From Heloderma charlesbogerti (lineage: Eukaryota > Chordata > Lepidosauria > Squamata > Helodermatidae): 64,000 bases of DNA. The translations under genes were made by a program, and so were the position numbers. A model generated the notes under the pieces. The model was not told where the DNA came from. It did not search any database and saw only the letters and a list, made by a program, of their open reading frames with translations. The stretch covers positions 1,674,001 through 1,738,000 of the forward strand of contig JANEZZ010001513.1 in the NCBI GenBank assembly GCA_026122225.1. Reading direction: 5' to 3'. The first letter of the stretch is position 1, and each line of letters opens with the position of its first letter. This document shows, piece by piece, positions 42,926-54,559 of this stretch.

Positions 42926-44284
42926 TATTCTCCTTTTGAAGTTTTATAAACCAATGCTTTTTATATATCATTTTCATAGGGGTTTGTCTTTTTATTATAA
43001 AATTATTATTATATGATTATTTTATTATTGTTATTTCTTACTTTCTTCAGTGCCCTAGTTCACATTCAGAGTGTCACATTTTTATCTCAAAGCTGTAATT
43101 TCCACTGGGTTGGTTAATTTGGTAGAACAAATAACCTATGACACTACAGCAATAAAGCACAGGGACCCATATGACGCCCCCCCTCCCACACCTCCATTAG
43201 TTTTCCTATCTCATTTCTCTAGCAGCTAGAGTTTAGCTATTCAGACTAGGGCTTTTTCCTTCAGGTGCTGACAGCTGGTAATAGTGCTTAACTTCCCTCC
43301 ACTTCTAATAAGTTATAGATATTTTAATTGTGGACCTTGGCTTCTTTGAAAACGCCAAAGGTCATGGGTCTCTCCTTCCTCCTCCAGGTTTATTAGAGTT
43401 TTGAAGAGAATGCTGTTTGTGGAGAATGAACCTAAACGGCTGTTCAGTGTCCTCTAAGACAAATGGACATTTATTACATTCCTTATGACAACATGTCTGT
43501 CTTTCTCACTGGGAGAAACAAAATGGAATTGATTCTAATATTATATCCAAATGTGAGCCAAATGGAAAAGTTATCCAGAGGCAGGTATCACTAAAGTGAT
43601 GTTTGTGGAGGAGGTAAGTTCAAACTCAGTATTTAATATTACCATCCATAATGAGGTGGAGAACATAAATTTCACAGCCAGGGACAAATGAAAGGTGATG
43701 GGGCTAGGCTGGATCTATCTTTAGACTGAGTACTGAAGGCTTGGCCAGCATAGTCCACAAGTATTGGAAAACCAGTTCCCTCTTCATTGGTCATGCTCTG
43801 CTCCTCCTGGCCACCCTCCATCTTTGCAGTTGTGACCAGTACGAGGGTTTTTAGCATTGTGTGGTCACAGGGGAGGGGAGAGGGAAGTAATAAATGGGCA
43901 GCTTTTCATGAAGACCTGCTGCAAATCTTTATTTAAATCTAAATTCTTTTTCTCACTGTCTAATCTTGCCCTGTCACTAGACTCTTCCCCCCCCCTCCCA
44001 TCCACCAACTCTTCTCCTCCCATGTTCAGTGTCCAAATGTTTCTGCCTGCAGTGGCAGCCATCGTGAAATTGTTTGTGTCATGAAGAAAAGGACAGCATA
44101 GCTCATGCCCTGTGGGATGCTGGGAAATGGTGTATGTTGTGGGCCTTGTCTAGAAGCTGCTCTTGGGCTCAGCCACCTTAGTTCAAGTCAAAGTTTCAAG
44201 TACTATAAAGTGAAATTTACATATCACACAGAATCAGTCCAAGATGGAGATGGTTGGGAACGATATTGTGATGTGCAAAAAACA
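42926..44284. other. unassigned stretch
   Basis: AT-rich with ATT runs near 42995-43050. No gene or named repeat is recognised. Confidence 0.45.
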
Positions 44285-44465
44285 CAGGACAGTGTATGTA
44301 TGTATTATAAGAATTTTTATACTACCCTTTAATAATTTTCTCAGGGCATTTTACAAAAAGAAGTAGGGAGGACAATTAAACTTCAAATAACCAAGAATAA
44401 AATCAATAAAAGACACAGAATTATGAAAACATTATTCCTGGAAGGAAATCTTCATGTTTTATCAG
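44285..44465 (-). mobile_element. L2-like LINE 3' tail (decayed)
   Basis: 'tgtatgtatgtatta..tttttatactaccctttaa', 'cagggcattttac', then an A-rich part and 'ttcctggaagg', resemble an antisense 3' end as at 24476-24600. Confidence 0.4.
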
Positions 44466-44525
44466 GTCACCATCTGTGCTGTAAGAAGACAATACATTTG
44501 GCAGTCATTAATTTTACATCTCGGA

Positions 44526-44954
44526 GGGAGAAATCCTATGGGGATAGATGGCCGCGTCAAGATTCAGAGCTGACTGCCTATCCAATGTATGGATCTTCTC
44601 CGTGCTCCGCCCACCTGCATTTGTGGCTAGATGGCCGATTTTGGCTATCTAGCTGTGGGACGTCGGAGCACGGGGCGGAGAGGCCGGATGACGCATAGAA
44701 AGTGTCGTACTGGCACTTCTGCAGTCGCCACCCGTCCCCGTCCCCACGGATGCTGCCCTTTGCCCCACTCTGTGCTGCTCTTACAAGCATGGAGCCAAGG
44801 GATGATCCATGCTGCCTACAAGGTGGCAGGGGAGGAAGTGGGGAGGCAGTTTTCTGGGAACCAACCTCAGAGTGCGGGCTCCGAGGTCAGTTCCCAGAAA
44901 CTGACCAATCCTATGGCCATCTAGCCTCTGTCTAGTGGCCATAGGATTGCACCC
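44526..44954. mobile_element. Harbinger-like MITE 'GGGNGCAATCCTAT', copy 2, inverted
   Basis: It begins GGGAGAAATCCTATGG and ends 'ccataggattgcaccc'; the inverted repeats differ at 2 of 16 positions. TAA follows at 44955-44957, but the left flank is GGA. Its reverse complement aligns with 42109-42550. It ends about 35 bp before the L2 copy at 44990. Confidence 0.8.
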
Positions 44955-44989
44955 TAAAGCAGTAGTGGTGTCTTTGTATTTATTTGTAG

Positions 44990-46485
44990 GACAGCTCCAG
45001 GCACTCTTGAATGAAACGGATTATCTAGATCCATTTCAATCGGGCTTCAGGCCTGGTTTTGGAACGGAAACTGCCTTGGTCGCCCTGTGGGATGACCTCT
45101 GCCGGGAGAGGGACAGGGGGAGTGCGACCCTGTTGATTCTCCTGGACCTCTCAGCGGCTTTCGATACCATCGACCATGGTATCCTTCTGGATAGGTTGTC
45201 TGGGTTGGGAGTTGGAGGCACTGCACTACAGTGGTTCCGCTCCTACTTGGATGGCCGATTCCAGAAGGTGGTGCTGGGGGATTATTGCTCTGTGCCATGG
45301 CAATTGTGCCATGGGGTTCCACAGGGCTCTATTCTATCCCCCATGCTGTTTAACATCTACATGAAACCGCTGGGGGAGGTTATCCGGAGGTGTGGGCTGA
45401 GGTGCCATCAATATGCGGATGACACCCAGCTCTACCTCTCTTTCTCATCAAAACCAGGTGAGGCAGTGGCTGTTCTGAACCAGTGCCTGGGCACGGTAAT
45501 GGACTGGATGAGGGCTAATAAACTGAAACTCAATCCAGACAAGACGGAGGTACTGTTAGTGGGTGGTTCGTCTGCCCGGCTAGGTGATATTCAACCTGTT
45601 CTGGAGAGGGTTGCACTCCCCCTAAAGGATCAGGTTCGTAGTTTGGGGGTGCTCTTGGATCCAGAACTGTCACTTGAGGCACAGGTGAACTCAGTGGCAC
45701 GGAGCACTTTTTATCAGCTTAGGCTGGTATACCAACTACGCCCTTATCTGGACAGAGATAGCCTAGCTACAGTTATCCATGCTCTGATAACTTCTCGTCT
45801 GGATTACTGCAATGCGTTATACGTGGGGCTGCCTTTGAAAACGGTCCGGAAACTTCAGCTGGTCCAAAATAGGGCAGCAAGATTGTTAACAGGGACTGGC
45901 CTGCGAGCTCATATTACGCCAGTACTTTTCCAGCTGCACTGGCTGCCAGTCCATTTCCGGGCCCGATTCAAAGTGCTGGTGTTAACATTCAAAGCCCTTA
46001 ACGGCTTGGGGCCAGGTTACCTGAAGGATCGCCTCCTCCCATATGTGCCTGCCCGGACCTTAAGATCATCCTCAGCGGCCCTTCTCCGTGAGCCCCTGCC
46101 AAAGGAAGTGAGGCGGGTGGCTACTAGGAGGAGGGCTTTTTCTGTTGTGGCACCCCGGCTCTGGAATGAGCTCCCCAGTGAGGTTCGCCTGGCGCCTACG
46201 TTGTACTCCTTTCGGCGCCAGGTGAAGACCTTTTTATTTTCCCAGGCATTTTAGCTTTCTAAATTTTTATCTTTGCTGTTTTAAATCTGTATTTTAAACT
46301 CCTGTACTGCTGCTAGGTTTTATTGTGGTTGTATTGTTATATTGTGGTTTTAATGTTCTATATTTTTTAAACTGTTTTATTGTGTGTTGTTTGGTTTTAG
46401 TTTTTGTGAACCGCCCAGAGAGCTTCGGCTATTGGGCGGTATAGAAATGAAATAAATAAATAAATAAATAAATAAATAAATATTT
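44990..46485 (+). mobile_element. 5'-truncated L2-clade LINE with open reverse transcriptase frame
   Basis: The frame runs without a stop to 46254; 439 codons are open from 44935, though the first about 20 residues are flanking sequence. Visible RT motifs, counted from 44935, are: motif A DLSAAFDTID (71-80), GVPQGSILSPMLF (127-139), the catalytic HQYADDTQLY (158-167) and KLKLNPDKTEVLLVGG (195-210). The conserved C-terminal block ends FRRQVKTFLFSQAF. The enzyme would reverse-transcribe LINE RNA at a nicked target. The endonuclease half and 5' UTR are missing, so this copy cannot move by itself. The 3' UTR (46255-46440) ends in the 'accgcccagag..ctattgggcggt' hairpin and an (AAAT)n tail (46450-46482). 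The intact frame and regular tail suggest a recent insertion. Confidence 0.9.
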
Positions 46486-47220
46486 CTGAATTATAAGAGT
46501 GCCAGGTCAGATATAGAACTCTCAGGAAAGGGCCTTGGGATTGTATTTATAAGCATTCATGGTCCCAGTGATTTTTTTTTTTAGTGTGCATTGTCAATCC
46601 TATTTATTCTGGAGGCATATGATTGAGAGAAACGTTTAGATTATGAGATACAACTTTCAGTATCTAATGGGCAAGGTTATATTTATAACAAAAGTGCTAC
46701 CTGGAGCCCTATAACTTATTTCTTTACAACATGCTAGGAATGCTTGAGGTTTAGTATGCAGGGTAATAGAATAAAGTAACCAAGAGACTACTTACATTCA
46801 ATAAAATGAAACAATAGCTATTCACTTGAGTCCACAGATCATCCTTATGTGATTGTTGTTGTTTATTTGTTCCGACTCTTCGTGCAAGTATATAAGCTAA
46901 AAGATGTTAGTAGATGACAGCCTTGGCCTCTTCTAGTCTATAGTATACATCTACACTGATTTGCACCCAATAGGCCAGAAATCAGATTATACAGGGAATT
47001 TTGCCAAAGAGAAGGTCATATGTAAAGTGCCTGGAAAACCAGGATTGTCTACTTCTCAGTTACCAGAGGTGAGCCTTAAGAAGTTCAGGGCCTAGAGGAA
47101 TCTGTTTGGGCACTTTGTCAAGCTACTGCCACAGGTCAAAATAGGCTGTCCATGTGTTCTCTTTTACAGAGGACAGTTCTCTGTTGGAAGGCCTGTTCTG
47201 TCCAATTCACATTTAAAGAT
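46486..47220. other. mostly unassigned; RTE 3' scrap at 46852-46890
   Basis: 'tgttgttgtttatttgttcc' followed by 'gactcttcgtg' is the inverse of the 3' end seen at 56085-56121 (BovB/RTE type). No gene is recognised in the rest. Confidence 0.45.
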
Positions 47221-47345
47221 AAAGAATTGTTTGTTTGTTTGTTTGTAATATTTGTATACCACTCCATATCTAAAACAGATTTCGGAATGGTAAATATAAA
47301 AGGTAAAATAGTAAAAGGATAGAAAGATTAAAACAGCATATTAAA
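47221..47345 (-). mobile_element. L2-like tail in antisense (decayed)
   Basis: (GTTT)n at 47228-47246, then 'aatatttgtataccactcc' and an A-rich part, resemble other antisense 3' ends. Confidence 0.4.
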
Positions 47346-47439
47346 ATTATGCTTTTTATAAACAGAGTACCAGTAAAAACTGTGGCTGGTCAGAACCATA
47401 ATAACTGAACAGCCAAGCAAACAAATCACCTCGTCACAG

Positions 47440-47570
47440 TCTTTCACGCCATGGTGAGATGTACTGTATTTCTACTTAAATTAAAATAACTATTTCTAAA
47501 TTTACATTTATACAAATAAATTAGCATATGTGAATGTTATGCAAATTGCTGTCCTCTTTTATCCTCCTTT
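47440..47570. repeat. dispersed repeat, uninterrupted copy
   Basis: 'atggtgagatgtactgtatttct', 'tctaaatttacattt' and 'gttatgcaaattgctgtcc' correspond to 12011-12077 plus 12301-12350. Confidence 0.5.
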
Positions 47571-48770
47571 TGGCCCCATTGACATAAATGAAAATTCAGA
47601 GCAGTTAATATGTTTTCATATCTGGATTTTAAAGCCACTGTGCACTAACGTTGCTCACATTTCTATTTCTTTCCCATGAACAGGTACATATTCCACACAT
47701 GCCCTATGTGTATGCAGAGAACTTCCTGTCATAGAAGAGAACAAAAAGCTTTGAGTGTGAATTGTTGTCAACATGCTGTATTAACACATGCTATTCACAG
47801 TACTGCTTAGTTGCTGGTATATACCATGTTTAGCAGTGTTGAGACGTATTTTGCAGGATATATTTCATTAAGGGAACCCCCCTTTCCCATTTTTTTGGAG
47901 CAAATTTCTATGCAAAGGCACATTGTGGTGCTCAAGGTGCCTCAACTAATTCAGGCATTTTCTGAATGGCAGAGAAAATGTACCTCATTATAACCTGCTT
48001 GCTAATGAAATCAAATAATTATTCTGTCATTCAGCAGAAATGTAAAATAAATGGGATTCAGAGGATTAGTGCAGGAGCTAAATGTCAATGTTACATTCTT
48101 TTAGTAAGTACATGTCATAAATTCAAAGTGCTAGATAGCAAGGTACTTTGCTGTAGAAGGTAAAAGTAAAGGATTAAACAGATCACATCACTTATCTCTT
48201 CCTGGGCCTAGATTCTGCACGGTTTTGGCCCCTTTCTTGAACATTTCTAGTGCAGAATTCTCTCTTCTTTTTAGTGAGAGGGGAAGTCATAACTATTGCC
48301 CCACAGACGCTGGACTCTTGTTTTATATTTATGTTTCCACAGCAAGGCTCTCTTAGTTGCTGTGGTCTAAAGAAGTGTAAGCATCCTTTATTGCTAACAG
48401 TGAACTATTTAACTTGCACACAACTATGCCTTTAGTGGGCAAACTAGAGCAGACAAGCTGGGCTTTGTCTCTTTTCTGAAAGGAAGCTTGTATTGGCTGT
48501 ATCCAAGCTAATCACACTGTTTCAGCCTTACGACTCTTATTTTCATGTTACATTTTACATTTAACCTGCTTCATGGAACTCAAGTGAACCTCTCAAGAGA
48601 ATGGCACATCCTTGCCTCAGTATGAGATGCACTGCTGAATATTCCATACTATGTCATAATTGGACCCTTACAGCCAGACCTGTGCTATTACCCAAATGGG
48701 CTGCAATCCTATGTGGAGTCAGGATTGGGCTGAAGGTCTCTCTGATTTATGTATGTGTATAATCTGAACT
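47571..48770. other. unassigned stretch
   Basis: No gene is recognised. 48700-48725 has a scrap like the short palindromic repeat ('ctgcaatcctatg'). Confidence 0.45.
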
Positions 48771-48774
48771 GTAC

Positions 48775-49605
48775 ATAGAATCATAGAATAGTAGGATTGG
48801 AAGGGGTTTACAAGACCATCGAGTCCAACCCCCTGCTTACTGCAGGAATCCAAGTCAGAGCATCCCCGACAGATGGCTGTCCAGCCTCATCTTGAACACC
48901 TCCAGTGTGGGAGAGCCCACCACCTCCCTAGGTAATTGGTTCCATTGTTGTATTGCTCTAACAGCCAGGAAGTTTTTCCTGACGTTCAGCTGGAATCTGG
49001 CTTCCTGTAACTTGAGCTCATTATTCTGTGTCCTGCACTCTGGGATGATCAAGAAGAGATCCTGGCCTTCTTCTCTGTGACAACCTTTCAAGTACTTGAA
49101 GAGCGCTATCATATCTCCCCTCAGTGTTCTCTTCTCAAGGCTAAACATGCCCAGTTCTTTCAGTCTCTCTTCATAGGGCTTTGTTTCCAGTCCTCTGATC
49201 ATCTTTGTTGCCCTCCTCTGAACCTTTTCCAGTTTGTCTGCTTGTGATTTGGAAGCTATACTTCTATTAATGCAGCCCAAAATAGCATTTGCCTTTTTTG
49301 CAGCCACATCACATTGTTGGCTCATATTCAGCTTATGATCTACCACAGTTCCAAGATCCTTCTCACTTGTAGTTTTGAGTCAAGTATCCCCCCTCTTGTA
49401 ACTACACATTTGGTTTATGTTTCACCATTTTTCCTAGTTGCAGAATTTGGCATTTATCCCTATTAAGTTTCATTCTGTTGTTTTCAGCCCAGCACTCCAG
49501 CCTATCAAGATCACTTTGAATTTTTTGTTTCTGTCTTGCATGGTATTAGCAATCCCACCAAATTTTGTGTCATCTGCAAATTTGATAAGCCTTCCCTACA
49601 CTTCC
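48775..49605 (-). pseudogene. CR1 LINE, 3' half with RT remnant
   Basis: On the minus strand, 49346-48855 is open for 163 codons and encodes the CR1 ORF2 C-terminus (DHKLNMSQQCDVAAKKANAI, RRATKMIRGLE, PYEERLKELGMFSLEKR, GDMIALFKYLKG, AIQQWNQLPREVV). Upstream, after frame breaks, KFADDTKFGGIANT (about 49585-49540) preserves the catalytic ADD box, followed by MKLNRDKCQ. The 3' UTR ends at 48775 with the 8-bp terminal repeat (inverse of 'tcatagaa'). The element is 5'-truncated near 49605 and non-functional. Confidence 0.9.
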
Positions 49606-49609
49606 TCAC

Positions 49610-52325
49610 AGTCCAACTATGCACCACTATTGGCCTAATTTGCTCATATACCAAGAAAGCACAAACATTGTTTGTCCAATTCCATGCTTACCTTCCCATT
49701 TTCCCACAAATTCATGTGCCATTCAAATCATCCATTTCATTTTCTGGATCTAAATTGTGCTTCCTGCCTCTGTTAGTAGTCCTGCAGTGGGGGGGAAAAA
49801 GTACAGGCCTGATGAAAACGGAGCCTCCTGTGACTACTTCAAAGTTGTTTTTTTAAAAAAAAGTTGGAAGATTTTATTATAGTTCTGTTGCATCATGTGT
49901 GGTTTGTCCTTCCTGTAAACTGTTACAAACAAAATGGATTTCTGTACATTCTTGCAGGACAGCAAAGCAAAAAACTAAACATACTGAGAAAAAGAATAAA
50001 TTTGACAAACTTTACTACTGGACCTTAGAAAACATCAACTGAAACAACAACAACAAAAGGTGAGGGGAGAATTAATGTCGTTATTAATCAAGCGGTTCTT
50101 TCATCTGCCCCCCCCCCCCCAGCACTTTCAACAATAATTGTCTTTGACAACATACCTTGGAGCTGAGGAGGATCTCCTGTTCCTCAACTGTCTCCTGTTC
50201 CTCAGTGCTTTTTGTGTTTCAATTTGTCATTAATTTTTAAACTACAAGTTCAATAACAATAAGGAGAAAAATGACTGTCATGAAGCAATGGTAAATGCAG
50301 GAATGAAAGGGTTCCTAGCAATGTGTTGTAGCATTGCTTAGGCTGTGTGACTTCCAGTTACAGCTGGGGCTACGTTATTCTTTGTGAATAACACCTTATA
50401 CACAAATTGTCTTCTTGAAGACTTCAGTGTAACAGTACATGGGGACTCACACATTGTAAATAAAGATGATAGAACATTGCCTTTGGAGAGTCCATGCTGT
50501 TTGCTAATGAGGATGACATTGTTAACAAGGGCAGAGGTACACAGGTGGTCACAGATAAATAGACATAGGAAAGCTTTTCTGGATGAATATACCACTTGGA
50601 CAAAGAAAGATATTGAGTTTTCTCATAACTATGATTATAGATTGGCAGTGAAGTAAAGGACTTGACTCATAAAGGCTAACCATAATAATCCAGAAGGAAC
50701 ATTTGGAGGAGAAACCTGCAGCTAGAAATTTACAACTAGAGTCACCCAGGGTACAAGAGGACGTGGAACTCTGCGGGAAGTGGAAGAGGACATGCAATGC
50801 AAATATGAACCCACTCCCCACAGATCTGTGGTTTGGAAACATATGAGGCTAGGTTGACCTGGAAACAGCCCCGTTAACCCCAGCTCAAATAGTCTCAGGC
50901 ACTGGGGAGCATTGGGTTTATGGTCCCTCTTAGCAGTAGCTCATTTAGGGTCCTTTTATTGGGCATTTGGAAACGCCCTGTGGTAGACAGGCTAAGACAG
51001 GAAAGAGGTGGGGGAGGGTGTGTGCCTATTTTCATACATTAATCTATTCAAACGTCTACACAGTTAACTGTTGCCTGGCACTGAAGGCTAGTGCTATAGG
51101 GATTTTTTTTTTCTTTTTAAGGCACTGCAAAGGGGAAACAAGGGGTTGGGGGTAGGGAAGCATCTAGGCCAGATTAGGCAATAGTCCAATCGGCCACTTT
51201 GTTCAGAATCAATAGACGACATCTTCTTCAACAAGTACACGCTTACAGAGACATTTCCCTTAAAAACGATTTTGCTTTTAATTTCTTATGTTGTTGTTTT
51301 CTGGGAAACGAAAACTGCTACATCAGAGAGTATTAGCATGCAATCATCCCACACAATTTAAAGGTCTCCCTCCCCGCTCCCTCTTTCTCTCTGTGTCCCT
51401 GGCATCTGTAATTTAAGAGCTGTAAACTCACACTGCCACCTAAAGGGAATAAGAGAAATCATTCAGAGAATCTCCGCTTCCCCCTTTCTGTATTTATGTT
51501 GCTTTCTCCTGCTATGCTTGTTGTACAATCTTCGTAAGAGATGTTTTATCTGCACAGGTGTGAACTCCGACATTGCACACAGCTAGTAAGGTGCTATGTG
51601 GCAAGCATGCTAGAGCTCCATCCATTTGGGGTCTCTGCAGTGGCAAACACATACCATCAACATTTGATCAGGAAAATAGATATCCTTTCATGCCATACAA
51701 ACAAGAAGGGTTCTGTCTGGCATCAGGAGTAGTTCTGAATGCACATTTCCATATTTGTTCCATGCTTGCTTGCTCCATTCATAAATGTCAAGGAGAACTC
51801 AGACGTGAACGTTGCCCTCACAGACAGTTTAAGGTATCACCCAACAAAAGCTCTGAGACAACAACCCATTGCCAGTTTGTGTGGCTTCATCCCCGAGGCA
51901 ATGGGCCCTGCCTGGTTCCTACCAGATATAAACACTGCTTGGGCAGCTCATGGTCCTTTTCTCTGAGCAGCAGGTTATTTGACTTGCTCTTTAGGTCCAA
52001 TGGTGCAGTGGTACATTTGAAGCGCAGGCGTTCATCAGGACAGTCCCCATAACCAAACCCCCAAGAGCACAAAAATTCAGGCTGCTGTGTTAATCCATAT
52101 CAACAAACTCATTCTAGCAGTTTTCATCTCCCCCAGGAGCTTTTTTGTAAAGCCGCTAGGTCTTAATTGCCCATTCAAGACCAAGCCATGCCAAAAGTTG
52201 AGTTTTCCCAGCAACAATGTATTTCCCCCCAGCAATCCCCCAGCTGTGAAGATTGCAGCCAAGTTCAGAGATAACAGGGAATTCTGAAGCAGGGTGATGG
52301 TGGTGGTAGCAGTGGCAAATGACAT
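49610..52325. other. longest unassigned stretch
   Basis: A C11 run is at 50109-50120, and T/A-rich runs are at 49847-49862 and 51101-51118. Overlapping frames of up to 159 codons (51573-52052) carry no recognised domain. I see no repeat family here, so this is the best candidate for single-copy DNA in the window. No exon is supported. Confidence 0.4.
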
Positions 52326-52330
52326 CAGCA

Positions 52331-52530
52331 TGTTGTTGTTGTTGTTGTTCAGTCGTTCAGTCGTGTCCGACTCTTCGTGACCCCATGGACCATAGCACGC
52401 CAGGCCTTCCTGTCCTGTGCTCTCTCCCGGAGCGTGCTCAAGTTCATATTCATTGCATTCGTGATGCTATCTAGCCATCTCATCCTCTGCCGTCCCCTTC
52501 TCCTTTTGCCTTCAGTCTTTCCCAGCAGCA
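52331..52530 (-). pseudogene. BovB (RTE) LINE 3' end
   Basis: The minus strand encodes the BovB ORF2 C-terminus: KRRRGRQRMRWLDSITNAM, LSTLRERAQDRKAWRAMVHG and VTKSRTRLND, open over 60 codons. The end is the short (ACAAC)n-type tail seen here as (TTG)n at 52331-52350. On the plus strand 'gtcgtgtccgactcttcgtg' is the familiar BovB/Bov-tA end. It is 5'-truncated near 52530. The tail sequence shares the 'gtgtccgactct' motif with the Sauria SINEs at 39736 and 41567. Confidence 0.9.
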
Positions 52531-52534
52531 TCCC

Positions 52535-53035
52535 TGCTAATAAAAAAGTGCTGGCGCTACATCCCTGCAGGCCTCGGCTCCGCTACACCACTGTTTAGGT
52601 CCTGCTTCCATCTGCTGTGAATCCTCTGCCCATCTCCCATCCTAGCTTCTACTTGCCTTCTTGCAGCCACCTTGCCTGTATCTTGTGCCTAGTTTCTTCC
52701 TGCTTTAAGTCCTGGACAAATTCCTCAGCTAATTACTTTAATTCATCCATGATCTCCCTTATTGTGAGCTCCAGAGGGACCCAGTAACTGCCCATGGTTC
52801 ACCCAGATATTGTCTTGATTTTGCATCTCTCGGCTTGGTTCCTGAACCCAAGTTCCACAAGCAACTGCCATTTATCTTGATCCCATGACTATAGCAGTTA
52901 GGTAGATGGGAACTTCAGCCAGCGTAGCCTGCTATGTCACAATGCATTAGGGTCTGTTGCCCAGAAAGCACATTTCCCCTGCTGTTTGGAGTGTTTCCCC
53001 AGGACCTTGACTCAGAGACCTGGCTCACATGATCT
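52535..53035. other. unassigned stretch
   Basis: No gene or named repeat is recognised. Confidence 0.45.
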
Positions 53036-53036
53036 C

Positions 53037-53357
53037 AGGGATTAATAAGCCATGGTGGCTTGTTAAGCACTCTGTGCATGCCAGTTGCATGCTGCCCAAT
53101 TTACATACTTACCCTTGCTTGGCGCAGCTTGTCTTGACATCTGAACCTGGTGACTGTGGTTGGTTGGGGTGGTTAACAGACCACCCAGCAACCCTAAAAT
53201 GGGCCATGGCTTCTGGGTGGTTTATTAATCACTCCAACCAACCACACTCGCTGGGTTTGGACAAGCTGCACCCGGCAAAGATAATTTTGTAAATCAGGCC
53301 AACATGCAACTGGCATGAGCAGGGTGGTTAACAAGCCACCATGGTTTATTAACCCCC
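53037..53357. mobile_element. foldback MITE with arms of about 140 bp
   Basis: The left arm starts 'gggattaataagccatgg' and 'tggcttgttaagc'. The right arm ends 'gttaacaagccaccatgg' and 'tttattaaccccc', its reverse complement. Further in, 'catgccagttgcatgctg' pairs with 'caacatgcaactggcatg', 'cgcagcttgtc' with 'gacaagctgcac', and 'gtggttggttgg' with 'ccaaccaaccacac'. The whole unit could fold into one long hairpin. No flanking duplication was identified. Confidence 0.75.
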
Positions 53358-53654
53358 TTGTGACTGGGCAAACTGGTCCAGAAAGTCTCTGTTTTTTCTG
53401 AAAAGGTGGGCTAGTACAGGTCATGTAGAGAAAAACAGGTTGCAAGGGGGTGCATGCTTCCTTCTAATGGTATGGATAAAAAGAGTGGGATTTCTGGAAT
53501 GGGCTAATGCAACCAAGCCCCACACTTCACCTATTGATTGGCTATTCAGAGCCCTAAGAAGAGAAGATACCATAAGGAAGCAGTAGGAAAGCCACCATAA
53601 AAACAATACGTTGAACAATATGTTGAATGCATTAACAGCCAGTAAGTCAGGCCA

Positions 53655-54022
53655 GGGAACCACAGACTCCAAGTCCCAATACGGCTCTCCTGGGGTCCAA
53701 ATCTGGCCCTTCTGGGTCCCCAGATGGCCATGCTCCCTTTCCTTGGCCCCACTCACTTTACCACAACCACCATTTCGTGGTTTCCCAGCTTTTGTGCAGT
53801 TTCCCCCCCATTCCAAAAGGTTGAAATTCCTCTCCTAAGGCTGAGTTACGGGCAGTAAGAGCTTGAAACTAAAATATGCTGGTATTTTTGGCCCCACGAC
53901 TTCTGCCTTTGTCCCTGCCCCCTTTGTCTTTGATCCCACCTGCCACTGGAATGTGGCCCCCAGAGGGCTTCTCCAGAATTAAATTTGGCCTTCAGCCTGA
54001 AAAAGGCTCCCCAATCCTGCTA
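53655..54022. mobile_element. MITE, 'gggccacattcc' family, copy 3, inverted
   Basis: The reverse complement matches 14930-15255: 'ggcccttctgggtcccc', 'ccaccatttcgtggtttccc', 'aaaaggttgaaatt', 'aatgtggcccccagagggc'. It overlaps a 131-codon minus frame that is not a gene. Confidence 0.65.
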
Positions 54023-54175
54023 TAAGTTAGGAACCTCCACCCAAATGATGTACACAATTCCACTTATATACCTTTTCGCTTATAACACTTAAGGCAGGAA
54101 AATCAAACCTCATCAGGGTCATCTGTTCTCTTTTGTCTTCCTTTTGCATTAGAAAAATCCTCTCCTAAAACCAAG

Positions 54176-54550
54176 GGCTCCTTCACATGGAGCTTTTATC
54201 CTGTGATTGAGATTGCTTCTTTATGGAAGTTTGCTTTTTACATGACGCAGTGACTATCCAGGGGGTCTCCTGCACTAAATGCCCTTTGTTCCATTTTTAA
54301 ATAGATCATAGATAATGAGCTATCAAATTACCCTGTTGTGTTCCACTTGTGTTCCCTCTGTGAAAAGAAGAAAAGCGGCAAAAAGAGGAGCAAGAACAAT
54401 ACAAGATAATGGAAGACTCAGATATGGGGAGAAGGAGGGGGAAAGGGGAGGGGGGAACAGAAGCGCGTGAAAAGGGGAGTTGTGATCCTGCATTTAAAAT
54501 GGAAGCAGAAAGCCCCATTTTAAATGTAGGATTTTAGGCTGGTATAGAGA
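54176..54550. mobile_element. Harbinger-like MITE, GGGCTTC family
   Basis: 'gggctccttcacatggagct', 'ttttatcctgtgattgag', 'gataatgagctatcaaatta' and 'gatcctgcatttaaaatgg' follow the order seen at 6270-6650, its closest relative in the window. Confidence 0.75.
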
Positions 54551-54559
54551 TGCCCCAAG

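Noticed and set aside
51573..52052. 159-codon plus frame as a gene
   Set aside because: No recognisable domain, and other frames are open over the same region.
53421..53816. 131-codon minus frame as a gene
   Set aside because: Its first half is antisense to an inverted MITE copy (53655-54022) and no domain is seen.
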